Positions 50,906 to 60,157 are shown, counted from the first letter of the stretch. The stretch is 64,000 nucleotides of DNA from Desulfovibrio porci (GCF_009696265.1 NZ_VUMH01000009.1:1-64000); one strand, 5' to 3'. Notes: a model not told the origin generated them from the letters alone. A program made the numbers and translations.

Positions 50906-52288
50906 ATGCTTCCCATCAAAAATAGCCAGGAACTGCTGAACACCGGCGACCCCGCCGTGAGAACCGTTCTGCTGCACATCGCCAACAACGCGTTGACTAT
51001 GCTCAACGCTGAAAGCCGGATCGCCTCCCTGGTCTGCCTGGAGGGGAATTGCCTGCATGTGGGCGACAGAACCTGGGATCTCGCGAAGTACAAGCGGATT
51101 TTCGTCATCGGCGCGGGCAAGGCGGGCAACCATATGGCCCGCGCGCTGGAAAAGATTCTGGGAGAGCGTATTGCGCGCGGCATCGTCATCGTCAAGCAAC
51201 TGGAGCCGGGCGATGAACTTCGTCACATTGAGCTGACGCTGGGCGGGCACCCCTATCCCAACGAGGCGGGCTGGAAGGCCACCCGGCGCATTCTTGAACT
51301 GCTCGACGCCTGTACTCCGGAAGACCTGATCCTTTCCCTGATAAGCGGCGGCAGCTCCGCCCTGATGAACTGCCCGGCGGACGGCATTCCGGTTGAGGAA
51401 GAGAGCCGCCTGACCCGGCAACTGCTCACCGCCGGGGCGAAAATTTTGGAGATCAACACCGTGCGGCGGCACGTCTCGGCGGTCAACGGCGGCCGTCTGG
51501 CCCAGCGGGTGGCGGCCGTGGGTGCGGAAATGATCAATCTCGTGCTTTCGGACCGGGTGGGCGACGAGGCGGTGGGCACGCCCCGGGTGCCGGTGGCCTA
51601 TACCGGCACACAGATCGGCATTGATCCCACCACATTCGGCGATGCCTGGGCCGTACTGGAGCGCTACCACCTCTTGGAGCGCGCTCCGGCGTCGGTCGTC
51701 GCGCACCTGCGGCGCGGGTCCTCCCTGCCGGAAACGCCCAAGGCCGGGCTGCCGCGCGTCCACACTTTTGTGATCCAGGGGTTGGAGGACGCTTGTGTGG
51801 CGGCTGTGGCGGCGGCGGAGCGGGAAGGCCTCGTGGCCACGGTGCTCACCTCGTTTCTGGAAGGGGATTCCCGGCAGGCCGGGCTTTTTCTCGGCGCGCT
51901 GGCGCGGGAGGTACGTTGCCGCCAGCGTCCCGTGGCGCCGCCCTGCATCCTGATCGCCGCCGGAGAAACCACGGTGCGCCTGGAGGGAGAGGCGGGCAGC
52001 GGAGGACCCTCGCAGGAGCTGGCCCTGGCCTTCGCCCAGCAGGTCGGGGATCTGCGGGGCATCGGCATCGCCGCCATTGAGACCGAGGGCACGGACGGCC
52101 CCACCGGCTTGGCCGGTGGGCTGACCGACTGCACGACGGTCAGGCGCGCCAGGGAGGCGGGCATCGACATCCTGAACGCGCTGGACCGGCATGACTGCTG
52201 CCCGGCCCTCACGGCTTTGGGCGACCACCTGGTAACGGGCAACACGGGCACGAATCTCTGCGATCTGAACATCATCTATATCCGCTGA
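50906..52288 (+). CDS. Glycerate 2-kinase (GckA/MOFRL family)
   Basis: A 460-residue enzyme that phosphorylates D-glycerate to 2-phosphoglycerate with ATP, or a close analogue. N-terminal domain: FVIGAGKAGNHMARALEKIL (about 66-85), GGHPYPNEAGWKATRRIL, LSLISGGSSALM (about 143-154), and NTVRRHVSAVNGGRLAQ. C-terminal MOFRL domain: PCILIAAGETTVRL (about 347-360), GGPSQELALAFA, and AIETEGTDGPTGLAGG. GGAGG precedes the ATG. First gene of the cluster, and its product fits the enolase-like protein encoded next, 43 bp downstream. Confidence 0.9.
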   Translation: MLPIKNSQELLNTGDPAVRTVLLHIANNALTMLNAESRIASLVCLEGNCLHVGDRTWDLAKYKRIFVIGAGKAGNHMARALEKILGERIARGIVIVKQLEPGDELRHIELTLGGHPYPNEAGWKATRRILELLDACTPEDLILSLISGGSSALMNCPADGIPVEEESRLTRQLLTAGAKILEINTVRRHVSAVNGGRLAQRVAAVGAEMINLVLSDRVGDEAVGTPRVPVAYTGTQIGIDPTTFGDAWAVLERYHLLERAPASVVAHLRRGSSLPETPKAGLPRVHTFVIQGLEDACVAAVAAAEREGLVATVLTSFLEGDSRQAGLFLGALAREVRCRQRPVAPPCILIAAGETTVRLEGEAGSGGPSQELALAFAQQVGDLRGIGIAAIETEGTDGPTGLAGGLTDCTTVRRAREAGIDILNALDRHDCCPALTALGDHLVTGNTGTNLCDLNIIYIR

Positions 52289-52331
52289 GCGGAGGGCTTT
52301 TCAGCGCCCTTGCGGGCAAAGGGGGACGGTA

Positions 52332-53618
52332 ATGGACCAGTGGCGCATCAGCGACATCCTCGCCAGAGAAGTTCTCAACAACAAGGGCTGTCCTGTGCTG
52401 GAAGTAGATGTTGTCAGCGCAGACGGCCGCTGCGGCCGGGCGTCGGCCTCCTTCGGCATCTCGGCGGGCAGCCACGAGGCGGCCATTCTCCGCGATGGCG
52501 GAGCGCGCTACGGCGGCATGGGCGTGCGCACACCCATGCGCCTGGTGCGCGAACGCATTTTGCCTCTTCTCAAGGGCATGGACAGCCGTGATCAGCGGGG
52601 CGTGGACGCGGCGCTCATTGCACTGGACGGCACGCCGGACAAATCCGCTCTGGGCGGCAACACGCTGTGCAGCGTTTCGCTGGCCGTGGCCAAGCTGGGA
52701 GCCCGGCAGATGGATCTGCCGTTGTACAAACATCTTGGCGGCGCTCTCTGCCATGCGCTGCCGCTGCCTTTGCTCAACCTGATCAACGGCGGCCCGTATT
52801 CCGCCGGACCGGCGGATTTTCAGGAATTCCACGCCGTGCCTCTGGGCGCGCCGAATTTCGCTGAGGCCATGCGCATGGGAGTGGAAGTTTCCCTGCGCCT
52901 GCCCGAAGTCATCAGAAAGCGGCATGGGGCCGACGCCTACCGGCCGGGCCATCTGGGCGGCATCGGCGCTCCGGCGGCGGATCCCAGGGCCGTGCTGGAC
53001 ACCCTGCTGGCCGCCGTGGAGGACGCGGGCTACGGCGGCAGGTTCGTGCTCAGCCTGGACTGCGCCACCAGCCATCTTTTCGACCGCGAGGCCAATGTTT
53101 ACGCCATGTCCTTCGGACGGCTCAGCCCGGAGGAGATGGTGGATTATTTCGCGGCGCTGGTGCGCGACTATCCCATTTTCATGCTTGAGGACCCTCTGCA
53201 CGAGGACGATTTTGAGGGCTTCGCCCGTCTCAACGCCAAAGTGGCGACCCTGATCTGCGGGGACGACCTCTTTGTGACCAATATTGAGCGGCTGCGGCGG
53301 GGAGCGGCCCTGAACAGCGCCGGGGCCATGATTTTCAAGCCGAATATGATCGGCACGGTGACCGAAGCTTTGGACGCGGCACGCTATGCCATGGCGCAGG
53401 GCATGGAGGTCATTCCCTCGCTACGCGCCGCCACTTCGCCGGGAGACCCCACGGCGGAGCTGGGCATGGCCGTGAGCGCGCGGCTGATGAAGGTGGGCGC
53501 GCCTCAGACCGGCGAACGCACCCGGCAGCAGAATACCCTTATGCGTATTGAGGAATCCCTGGGCGCGGCGGCCGCTATGATCGGAGAGGAAGAGGTGCGG
53601 CGCTGGCTGTCGGTCTAG
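52332..53618 (+). CDS. Enolase-family protein with altered active site
   Basis: A 428-residue protein aligned over its whole length with enolase. The three magnesium ligands are kept (LSLDCATS, MLEDPLHEDDF, CGDDLFVTN), as are the base Lys in IFKPNMIGT, one acid Glu in DFQEFHAV and the Lys in RLMKVGAP. Yet several residues of true enolases differ: the general-acid GDEGG is GHLGG, the GGEHA histidine is GGPYS, SHRSGE is PSLRAA, and the loop SGAST is FGISA. It is therefore a paralogue, perhaps acting on another 2-phospho-acid. It follows glycerate 2-kinase and precedes a TRAP transporter. The housekeeping eno must be elsewhere. Confidence 0.82.
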   Translation: MDQWRISDILAREVLNNKGCPVLEVDVVSADGRCGRASASFGISAGSHEAAILRDGGARYGGMGVRTPMRLVRERILPLLKGMDSRDQRGVDAALIALDGTPDKSALGGNTLCSVSLAVAKLGARQMDLPLYKHLGGALCHALPLPLLNLINGGPYSAGPADFQEFHAVPLGAPNFAEAMRMGVEVSLRLPEVIRKRHGADAYRPGHLGGIGAPAADPRAVLDTLLAAVEDAGYGGRFVLSLDCATSHLFDREANVYAMSFGRLSPEEMVDYFAALVRDYPIFMLEDPLHEDDFEGFARLNAKVATLICGDDLFVTNIERLRRGAALNSAGAMIFKPNMIGTVTEALDAARYAMAQGMEVIPSLRAATSPGDPTAELGMAVSARLMKVGAPQTGERTRQQNTLMRIEESLGAAAAMIGEEEVRRWLSV

Positions 53619-53789
53619 GACGTGTTTCTAAACCGGCTCTTTTGCCATCGCGCCGCCACAGTGCGCTTGCGGCGCAGAGCCCCGGCTTCACGCGGATTTG
53701 AACGCGCATCGGCGCAACACAAACAAGGATACAGTCGGCAGGGCAACAAACTTCAGTCAGCAGCATCTTCAAACACCAAGGGAGCCGTT

Positions 53790-54833
53790 ATGAACGCCAC
53801 AAGAACCATCCGTTTTCTTCTTGCCGCGCTTCTGGCCGGGGGATTGTGCTTCGGCGCCGTTGCGTCCGCGCCGGCCGCGGACTACGAAATGAAATTGGCG
53901 CACTCCAATCCCGAAAAGGATTATTCCCACCTCCATTCCCCTCTGGTGGTTTTTAAAAATGAAGTGGAGCGCCGAACCGGCGGCCACGTCAAGGTCAGCA
54001 TTTATCCCAACGGTACTCTGGGCACACAGAAGGCCATGCTGGAGCAGCTCACCCGGGGCGTGATTCAGGCGGTATCCATTTCCGAAGGCGGGCTGGCCCC
54101 CTTCTATCCGGACATTGCGGTTCTTTCCATTCCCTATCTGTTCAAGGAACCGGACATCGCCTATGAGGTGCTGGACGGCCCGCTGGGCGACTGGCTCAAA
54201 GAGGACATGGCGAAAAAGGCGGGCATCCGGCCGCTGGCCTGGGGCGAGGACGGCGGCTTCCGGCATTTCACGGACAGCAAGCGGATGATCAAAAGTCCGG
54301 CCGACATGCGGGGAATGAAGATCCGCACCATGCCCGTGCCCGCCCATCTGGAGATGGTCAAGGCCCTGGGCGCGAGCCCCACGCCGGTTTCCTGGAGCGA
54401 ACTGTACACCGCCCTGCAGACCGCCGTGGCCGACGGCCAGGAAAATCCCATCGCCAATATCCGCATCGCCCGCCTGGACGAAGTGCAGAAGTACCTGACT
54501 CTGGACGGGCATCTGTACAGCGTGGTCGCCATCTTTGTGAATGAGAAATGGTTTCAGAGCCTGCCGTCCGAATATCGTCAGGACATTTTGCGCTCCGGCA
54601 GGATAGCGGCCCAGGTGACCCGTTATCTGAGCCGGGTCAATGAAAGCATCGACCTTGCTTACCTCCGGAGCAAAGGCATGCAGGTCTATGCGCCCACGGC
54701 GGAGGAGAAGGCCCGGTTCGAGACCGCCACGCGTGAGCCCGTGCTCAGAGTGCTCAAGGAAAGCGTGGATCCGGCCCTGGTGGACCGGGTGCTGGAGGAG
54801 ACAGCCAAGGCGGAAAAGAAACTGGGATATTAG
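53790..54833 (+). CDS. dctP: TRAP transporter substrate-binding protein DctP
   Basis: A 347-residue periplasmic binding protein. It has a signal peptide (1-30, cleavage after ASAPAA) and the DctP fold with LKIRTM-like MKIRTMPVPAHLEMVKALGASPTPVSWSELYTALQTAVADGQENP, the family hallmark, containing the Arg that binds the carboxylate. The substrate is an organic acid, probably a 2-hydroxy acid such as glycerate judging by the neighbours. The ATG at 53790 has AGGGAG 6 bp upstream. A 171-bp gap before it carries a sequence (GTCTAGG...GTTTCTAAA) shared with 12488. Confidence 0.93.
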   Translation: MNATRTIRFLLAALLAGGLCFGAVASAPAADYEMKLAHSNPEKDYSHLHSPLVVFKNEVERRTGGHVKVSIYPNGTLGTQKAMLEQLTRGVIQAVSISEGGLAPFYPDIAVLSIPYLFKEPDIAYEVLDGPLGDWLKEDMAKKAGIRPLAWGEDGGFRHFTDSKRMIKSPADMRGMKIRTMPVPAHLEMVKALGASPTPVSWSELYTALQTAVADGQENPIANIRIARLDEVQKYLTLDGHLYSVVAIFVNEKWFQSLPSEYRQDILRSGRIAAQVTRYLSRVNESIDLAYLRSKGMQVYAPTAEEKARFETATREPVLRVLKESVDPALVDRVLEETAKAEKKLGY

Positions 54834-54922
54834 CGGCACAGCTCTTTTGCTCCTGACGCTCGTCAGACAGGATGGAGCCTTCCCTCCGCGAGGGGAGGCT
54901 CCGGAAAACAGGAGGGAACGTC

Positions 54923-55429
54923 ATGATCACCCCCATCCTGCGGAAATTCCGGAGAGGCATCCACCGCATCTGCCGTTGGTACTGCATCCTCATGCTGGCG
55001 GGCATGCTCGTGATCGTGGGCATGCAGGTGCTGCTGCGCAATCTGCTCGGCATTCCCATGCCCTGGGCGGAGGAAAGTTCGGTCTACATGATGATTTCCC
55101 TGGCTGTCTTCGGTTCGGTCTTTGTGCTGTCCGAAAGGGGGCATCTGTATGTGGAGTGTTTCATTGACCGTCTTCCTTTCCGGCTGCGGGCGCTGCTCAA
55201 GGCCCTGCTTCTGCTCGTGCAGGCCGCCTTCATCGCCTTGATTCTGTTTCACTCCGCCGGGGCTCTGGAGCATGCCGCCAGGGTGCAGGCCGTTTCCCTC
55301 GGCATCTCCATGTTCCTGCCCAGCCTTTCCATTCCCGTGGCCTTTGCCCTGATTTTTCTTGAAACACTTTTCCAGTTTGTGGACCTGCTCCTGCACTGTT
55401 TCAGTAAGTCGGCACGAGGTGCGTCGTGA
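54923..55429 (+). CDS. dctQ: TRAP transporter small permease DctQ
   Basis: A 168-residue membrane protein with four helices, the small subunit that joins DctM. The segment RNLLGIPMPWAEESSVYMMISLAVFGSVFVLSERGHL (about 38-74) is the DctQ signature. The start at 54923 has GGAGGG. Its stop overlaps the start of the large subunit as GTGA, giving translational coupling. Confidence 0.91.
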   Translation: MITPILRKFRRGIHRICRWYCILMLAGMLVIVGMQVLLRNLLGIPMPWAEESSVYMMISLAVFGSVFVLSERGHLYVECFIDRLPFRLRALLKALLLLVQAAFIALILFHSAGALEHAARVQAVSLGISMFLPSLSIPVAFALIFLETLFQFVDLLLHCFSKSARGAS

Positions 55430-56712
55430 TACTTCTGCTCACCGCGATTTTTCTGCTGTTGCTTCTGCTGGGCATGCCCATCGGCCTTGCCATGGGCGTA
55501 GCCGGTTGCGCCTACTTTCTCTTCTCCGGGCAGGACATGTTTCTGAACATGCTGCCTGATTTCATTTTCAACGGGCTCAATTCCTTTGTGTTGATGGCCA
55601 TTCCCTTTTTCCTCCTGGCCGGGGAAATTATGGACCGGGCCACCATTTCCGGACGCCTTGTGACTTTTTCCAATATCCTGGTGGGGCGCTTTCCCGCGGG
55701 ACTCGCTCAGGTCAATATCATGGCCAGCATGTTTTTCGCCGGAATAACCGGCGCGGCTTTGGGCGACGTGGCGGCTCTGGGGAAAATCTTCATCCCGGCT
55801 ATGGAAAAGGAAGGGTATGACCGGCCCTTCGCGGCGGCGGTGACGGCCGCCTCGTCGCTGATCGGTCCCATCATTCCGCCCAGCATCGTCATTGTGGTCT
55901 ACTGCGCGGCCACGGATCTCTCGGTGGGCGGCATGTTCGCGGCGGCCATCGTGCCCGGCCTGCTTATGGGCCTGTCCCAGATGATCATCGTCTACATGCT
56001 TGCCAAGAAGCGCCATTACCCCCGGCATGAGGTCAAGATCACGCCGCGCGAATTCGCCGTGAGCTTCAAGGACGCCTCCCTGGCTCTGCTCATGCCTGTC
56101 ATCATCCTGGGCGGCATCATGTCCGGCGTGGTCACGCCCACCGAGGCGGCGGCCTGCGCCGTGCTTTACGCTCTGGCCGTCAGCTTCGGGGTGTACAAGA
56201 GTCTTAACGTCTCGCAACTGCCGGACATCTTTTTTTCCGCGGCGCGCGGCTCCGCAAAGCTTTTCTTTATTCTGGCCTTCATCGGGATCATGTCCTGGAT
56301 TTTCGGCTTCGAACGTCTGCCGCTGCTGCTCCGTGACACGGTGCTGGCCCATGTGCCCAGCCCCTGGCTGATTCTGCTCTGCATGAACATCTTTCTGCTT
56401 TTTGTGGGCATGTGGATGACCGAGGGGCCGGCCATTCTGCTTTTTGCGCCTATCATGGCGCCCCTGGCTGTTTCGGTGGGCCTGCATCCCTTCACCTGGG
56501 GCATCATCATGGTCATGCTTCTGGTCATGGGGCTGATAACGCCGCCGGTCTGCCTGGTGCTCTTCGCCACGGCGGATATCGCGGAACTGCCCATGGAAAA
56601 GGTTTTTGTGGCTATTCTGCCGCTGTTCTGCGCCAATATCGGCGTCATCGTACTGCTGAACGTCTTTCCCGAGCTGACGCTCTTCCTGCCGCGCCTGCTC
56701 GGATTTTTATAG
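55426..56712 (+). CDS. dctM: TRAP transporter large permease DctM
   Basis: A 428-residue inner-membrane permease of the IT superfamily with about twelve helices, driving uptake by a sodium or proton gradient. Typical parts are MPIGLAMGVAG, LNSFVLMAIPFFLLAGEIMDRA (about 50-71), FFAGITGAALGDVAALGKIFIPAM, AAVTAASSLIGPIIPPSIVIV and the C-terminal LITPPVCLVLFATADIA. It starts with GTG overlapping the dctQ stop. It ends 79 bp before the GntR gene. Confidence 0.93.
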   Translation: MILLLTAIFLLLLLLGMPIGLAMGVAGCAYFLFSGQDMFLNMLPDFIFNGLNSFVLMAIPFFLLAGEIMDRATISGRLVTFSNILVGRFPAGLAQVNIMASMFFAGITGAALGDVAALGKIFIPAMEKEGYDRPFAAAVTAASSLIGPIIPPSIVIVVYCAATDLSVGGMFAAAIVPGLLMGLSQMIIVYMLAKKRHYPRHEVKITPREFAVSFKDASLALLMPVIILGGIMSGVVTPTEAAACAVLYALAVSFGVYKSLNVSQLPDIFFSAARGSAKLFFILAFIGIMSWIFGFERLPLLLRDTVLAHVPSPWLILLCMNIFLLFVGMWMTEGPAILLFAPIMAPLAVSVGLHPFTWGIIMVMLLVMGLITPPVCLVLFATADIAELPMEKVFVAILPLFCANIGVIVLLNVFPELTLFLPRLLGFL

Positions 56713-56791
56713 CTGTCTTGAGTTTCAATGCGTAACCCTATACCGTAGCGCCACTTTTCAGGAGTTCCCCTTAACTTTTGGAGTCAGCGCC

Positions 56792-57448
56792 GTGCCTTCC
56801 GCAACCATTTTCACCAAAGAAAAAAAGACCACCCTCCGGGACAAAGCTCTTGCCCAGGTCCGGCAGGCCATCCTGTCCGGCAAGCTGAAACCCGGCGACC
56901 GCCTGATTGAGCAGGAATTGTCGGAAGAAATGGGAATCAGCCGCCTGCCCATCCGCGAGGCCATAGCCAGCCTGGAGCATGAGGGCCTGGTCACCATAGA
57001 GCCCTACAAGAAAACCGTGGTCACCAAACTGAGTCCCAAGGAGATCGACGAGATCTATTCCATCCGGGAGCTGCTGGAGCTCCACGCCCTGCAACTGCTG
57101 ATGCGGGATGACGCCAGCGCGGCGGTGGCCCGGCTTGAGGAGGTCATCCGCTGCATGGAGGAAGGCTGGGCCGACGCCGGAAGCGATTTTGTGGGCAATG
57201 ATTTCGCCTTTCATGAAAGCCTGTGTCAGATGACCGGAAACAGCATGCTGCACAAACTGTGGCTGATGCTTTCCACCAAGATTCTTGTCTATATTAATAT
57301 CGAGGCGAAGCGCAGTTCATTGCCTCTCATGGTGGAAAATCACAGGAAGTTGTGTCGTCTGATCGCGGCCGGAGACCTGGCCGCGGCTTCGGAAGCGCTG
57401 AAAAAACACTTGCGCAGCGGCAGGGACCGCGTGCTGGGACTGGCCTGA
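56792..57448 (+). CDS. GntR family (FCD subfamily) transcriptional regulator
   Basis: A 218-residue repressor or activator. The winged helix (about 10-75) has LRDKALAQVRQAILSGKLKPGDRLIEQELSEEMGISRLPIREAIASLEHEGLV, typical of GntR. The FCD ligand domain (about 82-215) has the metal-binding residues Asp and three His: NDFAFHESLCQMTGN, then VENHRKLCRLIAAGD and LKKHLRSG. FCD regulators sense carboxylic acids such as the substrate of the TRAP transporter upstream. Likely target: the ATATTGT/ACAATAT box at 50805. Confidence 0.92.
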   Translation: MPSATIFTKEKKTTLRDKALAQVRQAILSGKLKPGDRLIEQELSEEMGISRLPIREAIASLEHEGLVTIEPYKKTVVTKLSPKEIDEIYSIRELLELHALQLLMRDDASAAVARLEEVIRCMEEGWADAGSDFVGNDFAFHESLCQMTGNSMLHKLWLMLSTKILVYINIEAKRSSLPLMVENHRKLCRLIAAGDLAAASEALKKHLRSGRDRVLGLA

Positions 57449-57482
57449 CCCGCGCCGCCACGCGGCGCATCGGAGGATAAAA

Positions 57483-58712
57483 ATGTCTCTCAGGATGTAC
57501 CGCGTTACACAGCGTTTTGACGCCGCCGCCGTGGCCGACCCCGGCGCGGAAGTGCGGCGGGCTTTTACCGCCCTGGAATTGCCGGCGGGCCTGCGGCCCG
57601 GTATGCGGGTCGCCGTCTGCGTGGGATCACGCGGTATCGCCTCCCTGCCTGAATTGGTGGCCGCCACGGTGGCCTCTTTGCGCGGCTTGGGGCTGAAGCC
57701 CTTCATTGTGCCGGCCATGGGATCGCACGGACAGGCCTGCGCCGAGGGGCAGACCGCCCTGCTGAAAAGCCTGGGCGTCAGCGAAGACAGCATGGGCGTG
57801 CCCGTGGCCGCGGATATGGCGGTGGAGGAACTGGGGCGGACCGAGAGCGGCGCCCGGATTCTCTTTTCACGCGAGGCTCTGAAGGCCGACTGGATCGTGC
57901 CTGTGGCCCGGATCAAGCCGCACACCATTCTGTCCGCCGCCGTGCAATCCGGCCTTTGCAAGATGCTGGTCATCGGCTGCGGCAAACACGCGGGCGCGCA
58001 GGAATACCATAAGTTCGACATTTGCTCTCAATTACTGCCCGCCGCGCATTTTCTGCTGCAACGGCTGTCCATCCTGGCGGGCGTGGCCGTGGTGGAGAAC
58101 GCCGCCGACCGGCTCTGCGAAATCCGGCTGGTTCGGCCCGAACGCTTTATCGAAACGGATACGGAACTGCTGCTTCTGGCCGCTTCCAGGATGGCGCGTC
58201 TGCCCCTGGATGCGCTGGACCTGCTGATCATCGACAAAATAGGCAAGGATATCTGCGGCTCCGGCGCGGACCTCAACATCACCGGCAAATGGCGGCGGGA
58301 CGGCGGTCCGCGCGTACCGGACTACCAATGGATCGCGGCCCTTGACCTGACCGACGCCTCGCACGGCAATGCGCTGGGCATGGGCAGCATTGATCTGATC
58401 AGCGAGCGCTTCCGGCGCAAGATCGACTACAAGGCCACCACCATCAATGCCGTGACCTGCGGCCAGTTGCGGTCCGGGCGCACCCCCATCTGTCTCGGCA
58501 CGGACCGGCAATTGCTGGAAACCGTGCTCAATCTGCTGCCCGACCCCATGCAGGCGCGCGTGGCGCGTATCCGCACCACCAGGGATCTGGATTGTTTCTG
58601 GGCCAGTGCGGCCTGCCTGGCGGAACTGCGTGCCCGGCCCGGCGTGCGCGTGGACGGAGAGGCTCTGGAATTGCGGTTTACGGACAGGGGCGATTTGCTG
58701 CCGCCGGCCTGA
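57483..58712 (+). CDS. Lactate racemase domain (LarA-like) protein
   Basis: A 409-residue protein of the LarA superfamily (nickel-pincer hydroxy-acid racemases/epimerases and homologues). The N-terminal domain has VAVCVGSRGIASLPELVAATV (about 43-63), IVPAMGSHGQACAEGQTALLKSLG (about 78-101). Central RIKPHTILSAAVQSGLCKMLVIGCGKHAGAQEYHKF (about 143-178) carries the His and Lys typical for the family. Probable role: interconverting isomers of a 2-hydroxy acid (for example L- and D-glycerate) before the kinase. The pincer cofactor genes larB, larC and larE are not in the window. Start ATG has GGAGG upstream. Confidence 0.78.
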   Translation: MSLRMYRVTQRFDAAAVADPGAEVRRAFTALELPAGLRPGMRVAVCVGSRGIASLPELVAATVASLRGLGLKPFIVPAMGSHGQACAEGQTALLKSLGVSEDSMGVPVAADMAVEELGRTESGARILFSREALKADWIVPVARIKPHTILSAAVQSGLCKMLVIGCGKHAGAQEYHKFDICSQLLPAAHFLLQRLSILAGVAVVENAADRLCEIRLVRPERFIETDTELLLLAASRMARLPLDALDLLIIDKIGKDICGSGADLNITGKWRRDGGPRVPDYQWIAALDLTDASHGNALGMGSIDLISERFRRKIDYKATTINAVTCGQLRSGRTPICLGTDRQLLETVLNLLPDPMQARVARIRTTRDLDCFWASAACLAELRARPGVRVDGEALELRFTDRGDLLPPA

Positions 58713-58907
58713 CAGCCGGAACAGGGGCCTTGCCGCCATTGCTGCCCGCGAGCGGCGCGATTCCACGTCGCAAAAGCAGGTTCTGAATGCCCGGCCTTAA
58801 CGGCGTCAGCCATGAACTCAAGGGCGGCGGAGCGGGTTTGCCTTCCGCCATATGCCCATGCATGCGGAAGGGGCGGAATGGCGGCGAACTGTCCTCGCCG
58901 CTGCTGC

Positions 58908-59234
58908 CTACGGCGAAACGGCCTTGAGCACAATGACCCCGCCCACGATCATCAGCACGCCCAGAACCCGGCCCCAATGCAGGGCGTCGCCGAACACGGC
59001 CACGCCGATCAGAAAGGTGCCCGCGGCGCCGATGCCCGTCCAGACCGCGTAGGCCGTGCCGATGGGGATATGCTTCTGGGCCAGGAACAAAAGCCAGCCG
59101 CTGGCGGCCATGCTCAGGGCGGAGAGGGCAATGGCGGCCACGCGCCAGGCGGGCGCGGTCTGGGCCAGCTTGAAGCCCAGGGGCCAGCCGATTTCAAACA
59201 GTCCGGCGGCGATGAGCAGAATCCAGGGGTTCAC
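58908..59234 (-). CDS. sugE: SMR family transporter, SugE/Gdx-like guanidinium exporter
   Basis: A 108-residue protein with four helices. The essential Glu is in AAGLFEIGWPLGFKLAQ (about 10-26), and SugE-type features KHIPIGTAYAVWTGIGAAGTFLIGV follow. The helix-1 GWPLGFK form points to the Gdx guanidinium exporters over EmrE-type multidrug pumps. Its ATG overlaps the trmI stop (ATGA). 195 bp of downstream DNA to the LarA-like gene shows no clear signal. Confidence 0.87.
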   Translation of the reverse strand: MNPWILLIAAGLFEIGWPLGFKLAQTAPAWRVAAIALSALSMAASGWLLFLAQKHIPIGTAYAVWTGIGAAGTFLIGVAVFGDALHWGRVLGVLMIVGGVIVLKAVSP

Positions 59235-60157
59235 GCCTCGTCTCCGTCCGTTCCCGCTTTATCCGCCTCAACGCCGTTTGCGCCATCCGCCGTGTCGGGC
59301 GCGCCGGGCGCGGCCAGACCCAGACGGGCCAGGCGCGCGGCCTCCTGCTTGCGTTCGCGCGTGCCCAGCGGCCGCCGGGATTCAAAATCCTCGCTGCGCT
59401 CCTGTTGGCGGCAGAACACCAGAAAACCGGTGTGCGCGGTCATCCTGTCCTCGGGCCGCAGCCGGTCGGCCACGGGCTTCCAGCGGCGGATCAATATCTC
59501 GCAGACTTCCAGCTCCGCGAAGGGGCCGCGCTCCAGCCCCAGCAGCAGCTTGCTCACCTGATCCACCGTGGGCAGCAGAAAGCCCATGCACGCGCCGGGC
59601 CGCACGGCCCGGACGGCCTGATCCAGATATTCCCAGGGGGTGCGCACATCCAGAAAGAGCGCGTCGGCCCCGCTGACGGCAAAGCCCTCGGCCACATCCC
59701 GGTGGTGCAGCTCCACATTGCCGCCCACGCCTGCCCAGTCCAGGTTGCGGCGGGCCAGACGCACAAATTCCTCGCGCGCGTCGTGGCTGACCACCTTGCC
59801 CGTGGGGCCGCAGAACCAGGAAAAGCCCACGGTCAGGCCGCCGGAGCCGCAGCCCGCCTCGATAATGGTGCGGCTCGGCCCGGCCCCGAGGCGCAGGCAG
59901 ATGTACGCGATGTCCTTGGCGTAGATGATCTGGGTCTGGCGCTTGACGCCCTGGAGGCGGTCGAAGAGCGTGGCCTCCTGCACGCGGATGGGCACGTCCA
60001 GCGTGGTGCGGGTTTCCGCGCCGAAATCCAGGGCCGCCACCTGGGCGGCGGGCAGGGTGCCGTCGTTGCTGTGCCAGTCCTGGCCTTCCTCCAGCCGTTT
60101 GATGTAGCGTTTGCCCTTGGGCGTCACATAGACGACGAGAGAACCGTAGGGAATCAT
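59231..60157 (-). CDS. trmI: tRNA (adenine-N1)-methyltransferase TrmI
   Basis: A Rossmann-fold methyltransferase forming m1A58 in the T loop of tRNAs. It has 308 residues from the ATG at 60157 (MIPYGSLVVYV). The N-terminal beta domain (VYVTPKGKRYIKRL) is followed by the linker QTQIIYAKDIAYICLRLG and the SAM site RTIIEAGCGSGGLTVGFSWFCGPTGKVVSHDAR (about 96-128). The catalytic DVRTPWEYLD holds the Asp that binds adenine. A 50-residue charged, Ala/Gly-rich tail is non-conserved. AAAGGA precedes the ATG. Confidence 0.91.
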   Translation of the reverse strand: MIPYGSLVVYVTPKGKRYIKRLEEGQDWHSNDGTLPAAQVAALDFGAETRTTLDVPIRVQEATLFDRLQGVKRQTQIIYAKDIAYICLRLGAGPSRTIIEAGCGSGGLTVGFSWFCGPTGKVVSHDAREEFVRLARRNLDWAGVGGNVELHHRDVAEGFAVSGADALFLDVRTPWEYLDQAVRAVRPGACMGFLLPTVDQVSKLLLGLERGPFAELEVCEILIRRWKPVADRLRPEDRMTAHTGFLVFCRQQERSEDFESRRPLGTRERKQEAARLARLGLAAPGAPDTADGANGVEADKAGTDGDEA

